Source of the DNA: Sinomonas terrae
GTDB taxonomy: Bacteria; Actinomycetota; Actinomycetes; Actinomycetales; Micrococcaceae
Assembly: GCF_022539255.1 (NCBI RefSeq)
Contig: NZ_JAKZBV010000001.1
Span: forward strand, 558,001 to 622,000
Length of the DNA stretch: 64,000 bases
Reading direction: 5' to 3'
The notes beneath the pieces are model-generated. The model did not search any database, was not told the origin of the DNA, and worked only from the letters and a program-made list of their open reading frames with translations. Shown here piece by piece: positions 58,087 to 64,000 of this stretch (position 1 is its first letter; each line of letters starts with the position of its first letter). A program made the translations under genes and the position numbers.

Positions 58087-59607
58087 TCAGCTCCCTTCCG
58101 GCATCACGAAGTGGGCGCCTTGCCGGATGCCCGAGGGCCAGCGGCTCGTGACGGTCTTGGTCTTCGTATAGAACCGGAAGGCGTCTGGGCCGTGCTGGTT
58201 GAGATCGCCGAAGCCTGAGGCCTTCCAACCTCCGAAGGTGTAGTACGCGATGGGCACTGGGATCGGCACGTTCACCCCGACCATCCCCACCTCGACCCGG
58301 CTCGCGAAGTCCCGGGCGGAGTCGCCGTCGCGCGTGAAGATCGCGACGCCGTTGCCGTACTCGTTCTCGCTGCAGAGCCGTAGGGCATCTTCGTAGTCCT
58401 CAGCGCGGACCACGCTCAGCACGGGCCCGAAGATCTCGTCGCGGTAGATGCTCATTTCCGGGGTCACCCGGTCGAAGAGGGTGGGTCCGACCCAGAAGCC
58501 GCCCTCGTAACCCTCCACCGAGGCGCCGCGGCCGTCGCTCACGAGAGTCGCGCCCTCCTCGACCCCCGCCGCGATGTAGCCCTCAATCCGTTCCTTCGCG
58601 GCCGGCGTCACGACGGGACCGAAATCCGAGCCCTTGTCGAGACTTGGGCCGACGGTCAGGCCTTGGATGCGGCTTTCGAGTGCGGCGATAAGGCGATCTC
58701 CAGTCTCCTCGCCAACCGGCACCGCGACGGAAATGGCCATGCAGCGCTCGCCCGCGGAGCCGTAGGCGGCGCCGATGAGGGCGTCAGCGGCCATGTCGAG
58801 GTCGGCGTCCGGCATGATCACCATGTGGTTTTTCGCCCCGCCGAAGCACTGCGCGCGCTTTCCGTGCGCTGCGGCGGTCGCGTAGATGTACTGCGCGATC
58901 GGCGTCGACCCGACGAAACCGATCGCCTTGACGCGCGGGTCCTCGAGGAGAGCGTCAACGGCTTCCTTGTCCCCGTTGATCACGTTGAACACGCCGTCCG
59001 GCAGACCCGCTTCGGTGAAGAGCTCTGCGAGCCGCAGCGGCACGGAAGGGTCGCGCTCGGAGGGCTTGAGGATGAACGCGTTGCCCGCCGCGAGGGCGGG
59101 GCCGCACTGCCACAGCGGGATCATGGCGGGGAAGTTGAAGGGCGAGATGCCGGCGACGACGCCGAGCGGCTGCCGCAGTGAGTGGACATCGATGCCTTGG
59201 CCCACGCCGTCCGAGAATTCGCCCTTGAGGAGGTGCGGTGCTCCGGCGGCGAATTCCACCACCTCGATTCCACGCTGGACGTCGCTTCGGGCATCCGCGA
59301 GCGTCTTGCCGTGCTCACGGGCGAGGGGCTCGGAGAGCTCGTCGAGGTGGGCATTGACGAGGTCCACGAACCTGAGAAGGATGCGGCCCCGGCGCTGCGG
59401 ATTGAGCGCCGCCCATTCGACCTGGCCCTTCTCGGCGCTCGCGATGGCGCTGCGGACTTCCTCCGCGCTGGCCAGCGGGACTCGCCCCTGAACCCTTCCG
59501 GCACACGGGTCGAAGATGTCGCCGAAGCGTCCCGACGCGCCCTCGACCCGCTGGCCGCCAACGTAATGGGAAAGCTCGTACACCGTCTGGGAAGGCTGCT
59601 GCACCAT
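58087..59607 (-). CDS. mmsA: Methylmalonate-semialdehyde dehydrogenase (acylating)
   Basis: A 506-residue CoA-dependent aldehyde dehydrogenase. NADP/NAD binding is in GISPFNFPAMIPLWQCGPAL and IGFVGSTPIAQYIY, and the nucleophilic Cys in GSAGERCMAISVAV. The usual Glu base is absent, as in the acylating group (FGGAKNHMVIMPDA). It turns methylmalonate semialdehyde into propionyl-CoA and CO2 in valine degradation. It heads the operon with mmsB. A TCTTCGG-N9-CCGAAGA dyad lies 45 bp upstream. Confidence 0.93.
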   Translation of the reverse strand: MVQQPSQTVYELSHYVGGQRVEGASGRFGDIFDPCAGRVQGRVPLASAEEVRSAIASAEKGQVEWAALNPQRRGRILLRFVDLVNAHLDELSEPLAREHGKTLADARSDVQRGIEVVEFAAGAPHLLKGEFSDGVGQGIDVHSLRQPLGVVAGISPFNFPAMIPLWQCGPALAAGNAFILKPSERDPSVPLRLAELFTEAGLPDGVFNVINGDKEAVDALLEDPRVKAIGFVGSTPIAQYIYATAAAHGKRAQCFGGAKNHMVIMPDADLDMAADALIGAAYGSAGERCMAISVAVPVGEETGDRLIAALESRIQGLTVGPSLDKGSDFGPVVTPAAKERIEGYIAAGVEEGATLVSDGRGASVEGYEGGFWVGPTLFDRVTPEMSIYRDEIFGPVLSVVRAEDYEDALRLCSENEYGNGVAIFTRDGDSARDFASRVEVGMVGVNVPIPVPIAYYTFGGWKASGFGDLNQHGPDAFRFYTKTKTVTSRWPSGIRQGAHFVMPEGS

Positions 59608-59651
59608 GACGGAACGCTCCTTTGCATCCGGTCGGGGTTGTGATCCGCGTC

Positions 59652-59674
59652 TCTTCGGGATCTAGGACCGAAGA
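59652..59674. promoter_or_regulatory. Perfect 7-9-7 inverted repeat before mmsA
   Basis: TCTTCGG (59652-59658), 9 bases, CCGAAGA (59668-59674). It is 45 bp upstream of the mmsA start. Candidate operator for an unknown regulator. Confidence 0.5.
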
Positions 59675-59689
59675 TACTCGGACTTCCAA

Positions 59690-60373
59690 CTAATGGCCAG
59701 AGCCTGGGGCGCGGGGGCCAGGCCCGGCTCGATGCGTGCTCTCAGGGAGGACGACACCTCGATCTAGCCGGAGGACATGGTCGGCCGCCGCAATGTCGGC
59801 TCGATCATGGGTGACGCAGAGAACTGCTATGCCGCGATCGGCCTCCTCGGCGAGGATTCGGCGGGCACGAGTCTGGCTCTCGTGATCGAGGCCCGCGGCG
59901 GGTTCGTCGAGAATGAGGATCCGGGCGGAGCGGGCGAGTCCCTGAGCGAGGAGTGCTCGTTGGCGTTGGCCTCCCGAGAGGGCAGAGAACGGGCGTCGCT
60001 CCAAGCCGCCCATCTCCACCCGAGCGATGGCACGGCTCACGTTTCGGGCGCGTTCGCGGGAGGAGCGGGCCCCACGTCCATATTTCCGATCACCCCAGGT
60101 TCCCATGGCGACCACGTCCTGGACGGTGAGGCTGAGCGTTTCGGGTGCGGCTGGCCGCTGGACGACGAGTGCGACATCCGCGTCACGCTCGATGACTCCT
60201 CCAGCCGGCCGGCGGACTCCTGCTAGCAGTTCCACGAGCGTCGACTTCCCTGCACCGTTAGGACCCGTCAACGCAGTCACCGTGCCCCACGGCACCTCCA
60301 TGCTCACGCTCTCGAGCACTCGGTTGCCGTCGAAGGCGTAGCAAAGACCCCTTGCTTGGATTGCTGGTCGCAT
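59690..60373 (-). CDS. aztA: Zinc ABC transporter ATP-binding protein AztA
   Basis: A 227-residue ATPase. Walker A is GPNGAGKST, the signature is LSGGQRQRA, and Walker B is ILILDEPAAGLD. The sequence and the divergent aztB-aztD-aztC group identify it as AztA. It powers zinc uptake across the membrane. The ATG at 60373 or the GTG at 60376 both lie after GGGAG. A Zur-like dyad lies 19 bp upstream. Confidence 0.9.
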   Translation of the reverse strand: MRPAIQARGLCYAFDGNRVLESVSMEVPWGTVTALTGPNGAGKSTLVELLAGVRRPAGGVIERDADVALVVQRPAAPETLSLTVQDVVAMGTWGDRKYGRGARSSRERARNVSRAIARVEMGGLERRPFSALSGGQRQRALLAQGLARSARILILDEPAAGLDHESQTRARRILAEEADRGIAVLCVTHDRADIAAADHVLRLDRGVVLPESTHRAGPGPRAPGSGH

Positions 60374-60391
60374 CACATCGATCTCCCGTTT

Positions 60392-60406
60392 TGAGAATGA
60401 ATCTCA
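60392..60406. promoter_or_regulatory. Zur-box-like dyad in the aztA-aztB divergent region
   Basis: TGAGAATGAATCTCA: perfect TGAGA/TCTCA arms around ATGAA, in an A/T-rich stretch. Zur operators of actinobacteria have the form TGAAAATGATTWTCA. Presumed zinc-responsive control of both directions. Confidence 0.7.
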
Positions 60407-60426
60407 TTAATCTTAGACTCTCGGAC

Positions 60427-61314
60427 ATGCCTTCGCTCGCGGATCCTCCAGTCGCCGACTTTCTCGTTCGCGCGTTGGCCGGGGGGATGCTGGCCGCGCT
60501 GATCTGCGGAGTCGTAGGAACGTGGGTGGTGATCCGCGGGATGGCCTTCTTCGGAGAAGCCATCGGGCATGGCATGCTGCCCGGCGTCGCCGTCGCAACG
60601 GTGCTCGGCATGCCCGCCCTCGTAGGCGGCGCCCTCAGTGCGGTCGCGATGAGCGGAATGATCGGCCTACTCCAGAAGCGTGGGCGTCTTTCCTACGACA
60701 CGAGCATCGGACTTCTGTTCGTTGGGATGCTCTCCCTCGGTGTCATCGTCGTCTCGCACTCACGAACATTCGCCACAGACGCCACAGTGATGTTGTTCGG
60801 GGACATTCTTGCCATTGGTGGGAGCGAGATTCTCGTACTGGCCGTCACCGCCGCGCTGACGATCGCGATCGCCGTTGCGTTCCATCGATCGTTCGTCGCT
60901 GTGGCGTTCGACGAGCGGATCGCCCAGGCTCTCGGGCTGCGGCCCCAGCTGGCGAAACTCCTGCAGGTGGGACTGGTCACGCTTGCGGTCATGGCGTCAT
61001 ACAAGGCAGTGGGATCGCTGTTGGTGGTTGGTCTTCTGCTCGCCCCAGCGGTAGCGGCGAGTCCGTGGACCAACAGGGTTCCCATCCGAATGTGCGCAGC
61101 TGTCGCATTCGGAACAGCCGCCGTCGTTCTCGGCCTGACCGTCTCCTGGTACGCCAGCACTGCTGCTGGCGCCTCGATCGCCGCAGCGGCCATTCTCCTC
61201 ACCTGCTGCTCCGCGAGCGCCCACCGACTCTGGGTCCGGCTCGCGTTCCTGCGGGCCGCCCGCCACGACCAAACGCATCTGTCGATCGACCGTAAGAGGG
61301 AAAAGCATCCATGA
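60427..61314 (+). CDS. aztB: Zinc ABC transporter permease AztB
   Basis: A 295-residue ABC-3 type permease with about eight helices. The characteristic GTWVVIRGMAFFGEAIGHGM and IGLLFVGMLSLGVIVVS are present, with YKAVGSLLVVGLLLAPAVAA near the end. The C-terminus is charged. I chose the ATG at 60427; another at 60397 would start within the Zur-like dyad. It overlaps aztD (ATGA). Confidence 0.9.
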   Translation: MPSLADPPVADFLVRALAGGMLAALICGVVGTWVVIRGMAFFGEAIGHGMLPGVAVATVLGMPALVGGALSAVAMSGMIGLLQKRGRLSYDTSIGLLFVGMLSLGVIVVSHSRTFATDATVMLFGDILAIGGSEILVLAVTAALTIAIAVAFHRSFVAVAFDERIAQALGLRPQLAKLLQVGLVTLAVMASYKAVGSLLVVGLLLAPAVAASPWTNRVPIRMCAAVAFGTAAVVLGLTVSWYASTAAGASIAAAAILLTCCSASAHRLWVRLAFLRAARHDQTHLSIDRKREKHP

Positions 61315-62558
61315 ATCGTCGCCTCGCCCCAGTGCTCGCCGCTCTGGTGCTCACAGCCGCGTCAGCGTGCTCGAACACCGCGCCGTCCGCCGAAGTCTCT
61401 CCGAGCTCGGGCACGCCGTCGGGCAGCGGCCACGGGGCGGTGACTGGAGCGGCGGAAGTCGCTGAGCCCCAGCTGCACCTCGTGGCCATCGATCAAACCG
61501 GCAACGTCGGCATGCTCAATTTGCTGGAGAACAAGGAGACAAAGATCGGTACGGTTGGCGCCCCGTCGGCTGTGGCAACCGATGGGCGTTACGTCTTCGC
61601 CACGACCTCGAAAGGGGTCGAGATCCTCGACGGCGGCACGTGGACCTGGGACCACGGTGACCATTTCCATTACTACCGGGCCGCGCCAGCACTCCTCGGG
61701 ACAGTCCCCGGCGGCGGTGCCCCAGCCGTCTCGACCGGAATGGTCTCCACCGCGGGTGGTACCGGCCTGTTCTTTCCAGAATCAGGGGATGCTGTGCTGC
61801 TCGACAACGCTTCGCTGTCGCGAGGTGAGATCCGGGAGAGGTTCCGGGCGCAGTTGTCGCCGCACCAGGGGCTCGTCGTGCCGGTAGGTGAAGGCGCAAT
61901 CGTGACTACTCCGGATGCCGAGGGAAGACCGGCCGCTCTGCAGTATCACGACGCCGGGGGGAAGCCGGTGGAGGGGGCCCGCGCCGATTGCCCCGAGGCG
62001 CGAGGCAGCGTCGTGACGCGAGTCGGCGCAGTCGTGGGCTGCGGCGACGGTGCCCTCGTGATCACCACGCAAGATGATGCCCCGGCCTTCGAGAAGATCC
62101 CGTACCCGAACGGGGCTTCAGCCAGCGCGGCCGTCAAGTTCGACGCGCGCAAGGGCCGGCCGACTGTGGCGGGCGTTGGCGGGCCTACCGGAGTGTGGTT
62201 GCTGAGTACCCGGCAGCGCTCCTGGCAATGGTTGCCAACGCCCGTCCCGATGGTGCACGCGAGCGCCGTCGACGACCAGAAGGGCCACGTCGTCACCCTC
62301 GACGCCGAAGGCCGGGTGCACGTCTACCTCGCAAAGACCGGCGAAGAGGTCGGCGTCACTGAGCCGTTGCTGCCGAAGACCCTTTCCACCTCACCGTCGC
62401 TGGATAGCGTGAGCCTGACGGTCGACGCACAGCGTGCCTACGTGAACGCCCCCTCGGAAGCGGTGGTGTATGAGATCGACTTCGCGGACAGCGCCCGGAT
62501 CGCTCGAACACTCTTACCTTCCGTGCAGCCGGCGTTCATCGCGGAGACGGGCCGGTGA
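61311..62558 (+). CDS. aztD: Zinc chaperone AztD, lipoprotein form
   Basis: A 415-residue lipoprotein (lipobox TAASAC, Cys20) of the AztD beta-propeller family. Repeated blade-like strands are visible, such as VATDGRYVFATTSKGVEILD. The zinc-binding loop WDHGDHFHYY (His115, His118, His120) is intact. The second motif GHVVxH that I expect about 25 residues on is not present; the sequence there is GAPAVSTGMVSTAGG. AztD hands zinc to AztC outside the membrane. Overlaps aztB and aztC (ATGA, GTGA). Confidence 0.88.
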   Translation: MNRRLAPVLAALVLTAASACSNTAPSAEVSPSSGTPSGSGHGAVTGAAEVAEPQLHLVAIDQTGNVGMLNLLENKETKIGTVGAPSAVATDGRYVFATTSKGVEILDGGTWTWDHGDHFHYYRAAPALLGTVPGGGAPAVSTGMVSTAGGTGLFFPESGDAVLLDNASLSRGEIRERFRAQLSPHQGLVVPVGEGAIVTTPDAEGRPAALQYHDAGGKPVEGARADCPEARGSVVTRVGAVVGCGDGALVITTQDDAPAFEKIPYPNGASASAAVKFDARKGRPTVAGVGGPTGVWLLSTRQRSWQWLPTPVPMVHASAVDDQKGHVVTLDAEGRVHVYLAKTGEEVGVTEPLLPKTLSTSPSLDSVSLTVDAQRAYVNAPSEAVVYEIDFADSARIARTLLPSVQPAFIAETGR

Positions 62559-63475
62559 GGCGCGTTCTGGCCCTCGCGCTTGTTGTGGCAGCTGCACTGC
62601 TTTCCGGATGTGCCCCAAGTGGTGGTGGCGACAAGCCCCAGATCGTCGTGACCACCAACATCCTCGGCGACGTCGTCCAGCAAATCGTCGGCGACGGGGC
62701 CCAGGTTACAACGCTCATGAAACCGAACGCAGACCCCCATTCGTTCGAGATTTCCGCCCAGCAGGCGGCCCGGATGGGCGAGGCGGATCTCGTCGTCGCG
62801 AATGGACTCGGCCTCGAAGAAGGCCTCCAACAACATCTCGACCGCGTAGCCAGCGTCGGCGGAAGGGTGTTCACGGCCGGAGACCACTTGAGGCCGCTTC
62901 CCTATTCGTCGGGCGAGTCCGAAGGAACGCCCGACCCGCACTTCTGGACCGACCCGGGCCGAATGATCGACGTCGTGAAGGCCTTGGAGGGAGCGCTTTC
63001 CGGCATCAACGGCATCGAGCCGAATGGCCTGAGAGAGCGGGCCGCCGACTACCGCGAAAGGCTCCAGCGGCTTGATCGCGAAATGGAAGAGTCCTTCGCC
63101 GCCATACCACCCAGCCAGCGGGCCCTCGTCACCAATCACCATGTCTTCGGCTACCTCGCTGACCGCTTCAACTTCCGGGTAATCGGTGCGGTGATCCCGG
63201 GCGGCACAACCCTTGCCGCTCCGAGCGCCGCCGACCTGCGAGCCCTCGCGGAAGCGATCAGGCAGGCCGGCGTGCCCGCGATCTTCGCAGAATCGTCGCA
63301 ACCCGATCGACTCGTTCAGGTGCTGGCCCGAGAGGCGGGCATCAACGTCGCCGTCGTCGCCCTCTACACGGAATCCCTGTCCGAATCGGGCCAGGACGCC
63401 GAAACGTATCTCGCGATGATGCGGACCAACACAGACCGAATCACCAAGGCACTGACCACAGCGTCCGTCCACTAG
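62555..63475 (+). CDS. aztC: Zinc-binding protein AztC
   Basis: A 306-residue cluster A-I substrate-binding lipoprotein (lipobox LLSGC, Cys19). Zinc ligands by position are His62 (ADPHSFE), His129 (PDPHFWTDP) and His195/196 (TNHHVFGYL). The fourth ligand, usually Asp in an YTDSL motif, is Glu273 here (YTESL). It captures zinc and feeds AztB. The GTG start overlaps the aztD stop. Confidence 0.9.
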   Translation: MRRVLALALVVAAALLSGCAPSGGGDKPQIVVTTNILGDVVQQIVGDGAQVTTLMKPNADPHSFEISAQQAARMGEADLVVANGLGLEEGLQQHLDRVASVGGRVFTAGDHLRPLPYSSGESEGTPDPHFWTDPGRMIDVVKALEGALSGINGIEPNGLRERAADYRERLQRLDREMEESFAAIPPSQRALVTNHHVFGYLADRFNFRVIGAVIPGGTTLAAPSAADLRALAEAIRQAGVPAIFAESSQPDRLVQVLAREAGINVAVVALYTESLSESGQDAETYLAMMRTNTDRITKALTTASVH

Positions 63476-63487
63476 AGAGGAACACCC

Positions 63488-64000
63488 ATGAAGAGATCAC
63501 GATCCGTGCGCCTTGCCGCCGCGTCAGCCACCGCAGCAGCGGCGCTCGCCCTCAGCTCTTGCGCCAGCACAGCGACCCAGACTTCGCCCAACTCCGAATC
63601 GGCGGCAGCCGAGACCGCGGGACGAGTGGCGGTGGCCTACAAGAACGGCATCGCTGTACTCGACGGCAAGACCCTCAAGGTCGTTGGAACCTTCCCCACT
63701 GAAGACTTCACCCGCGTCAACGCAGTGGGGGACGGGCGTCACGTGCTCGTCACAACTTCACAGGGGTTCCAAGTCCTCGACACCGGCAAACCGGCGCTCA
63801 CCGACGCTGTCTTCAAGGCCACCACCCCTGGGCACGTCGTGCGCCACGCAGATCACACCATCCTCTTCGACGACGGAAGCGGCACCACCACCATCTTCGA
63901 CACTCGCGCACTTCTCAACAGCGGAGGCAAGCTTCCCAGCACAGAGACCTACACAGCAGCGGCGCCGCACCACGGGGTCTCCATTCGGCTCAGCGACGGC
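63488..64000 (+). CDS. Second AztD-like lipoprotein (3' end outside window)
   Basis: 171 codons without a stop, from the ATG at 63488 behind AGAGAGGAA. The lipobox is ALSSC (Cys25). The propeller-type text resembles AztD (GDGRHVLVTTSQGFQVLDTG). It keeps GHVVRHADH (His116, His120, His123), but the HGDHxHYY loop of the first copy is missing at the matching point (GKPALTDAVFKATT). So it is a diverged AztD paralogue, in the same operon, 12 bp past aztC. Confidence 0.85.
   Translation, partial: MKRSRSVRLAAASATAAAALALSSCASTATQTSPNSESAAAETAGRVAVAYKNGIAVLDGKTLKVVGTFPTEDFTRVNAVGDGRHVLVTTSQGFQVLDTGKPALTDAVFKATTPGHVVRHADHTILFDDGSGTTTIFDTRALLNSGGKLPSTETYTAAAPHHGVSIRLSDG

Noticed and set aside
1..64000. 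tRNA, rRNA, prophage or replication origin
   Set aside because: No cloverleaf-like sequence, rRNA stretch, phage structural gene or dnaA-box cluster was recognised in the gaps; absence by eye is not proof.

Overview
The window is high-GC DNA with abundant GTG starts, good purine-rich ribosome sites and many ATGA/GTGA gene overlaps. The gene content (azt zinc uptake, NCS1 and NitT/TauT-type transporters, a SAM-sensing leader before DUF1737-rhodanese-metZ, mmsAB, many acyl-CoA genes) fits a soil actinobacterium of the Arthrobacter/Sinomonas (Micrococcaceae) type. The genus is an inference; no rRNA or other phylogenetic marker is present.

Layout. 0-2.2 kb: the end of a DUF2231/Rieske membrane protein, an NmrA-type reductase and two short acidic paralogues. 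2.2-11.2 kb: one large PLD-nuclease/DEAH-helicase/DUF3427 gene cut in two by 5,489 bp of nested insertion sequences (an IS110-family element split by an IS21-family element, plus a second IS110-family element). Removing bases 3384-8872 restores a single 1,051-codon frame. 11.3-14 kb: a kinase-like protein and an unrecognised 615-residue protein. 14-25.7 kb: fatty-acid/acyl-CoA catabolism (thiolase, 3-hydroxyacyl-CoA dehydrogenase, NCS1 permease, enoyl-CoA hydratase, acyl-CoA dehydrogenase, NDP-forming acyl-CoA ligase, SDR) beside a TetR repressor, an alpha/beta hydrolase and a Nudix hydrolase; four CTGAC-N6-GTCAG-type sites link these units. 25.7-29 kb: a LuxR regulator, a secreted GH16 glycosidase with a secreted LamG-like partner, and a SnoaL-like protein; a near-identical 21-bp site lies before the luxR and SnoaL genes. 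29-36.3 kb: hexuronate catabolism (mannitol/fructuronate dehydrogenase, ManD-type mannonate dehydratase, LacI repressor, ACS-family transporter), with an IS1380-family element inserted directly before the transporter. 36.3-37.7 kb: a helicase-associated-domain protein and a 0.7-kb GC-rich repeat array. 37.7-43.2 kb: a CitA/CitB-type two-component system divergent from a NitT/TauT-type ABC transporter. 43.3-48.9 kb: aldo/keto reductase, YbdK-type ligase, PRC-barrel protein, and the SAM-leader operon for sulfur and methionine metabolism. 49-53.2 kb: ABC-2 exporter, double hotdog thioesterase, MetE-like protein. 53.3-59.6 kb: acyl-CoA dehydrogenase, AMP-forming acyl-CoA synthetase, MarR regulator, mmsB and mmsA. 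59.7-64 kb: aztA and aztBDC transcribed divergently from a Zur-like dyad, followed by a second, truncated aztD-like gene.

The most unusual feature is a recurring pattern of short tandem repeats, mostly of 16 bp, that start in the last codons of genes or just past their stop codons. I see it at seven unrelated genes. Other points of interest are the repairable nested insertion in a possible defence gene, the two small regulons visible from shared DNA sites, and a pair of AztD-like proteins that each keep a different histidine motif.
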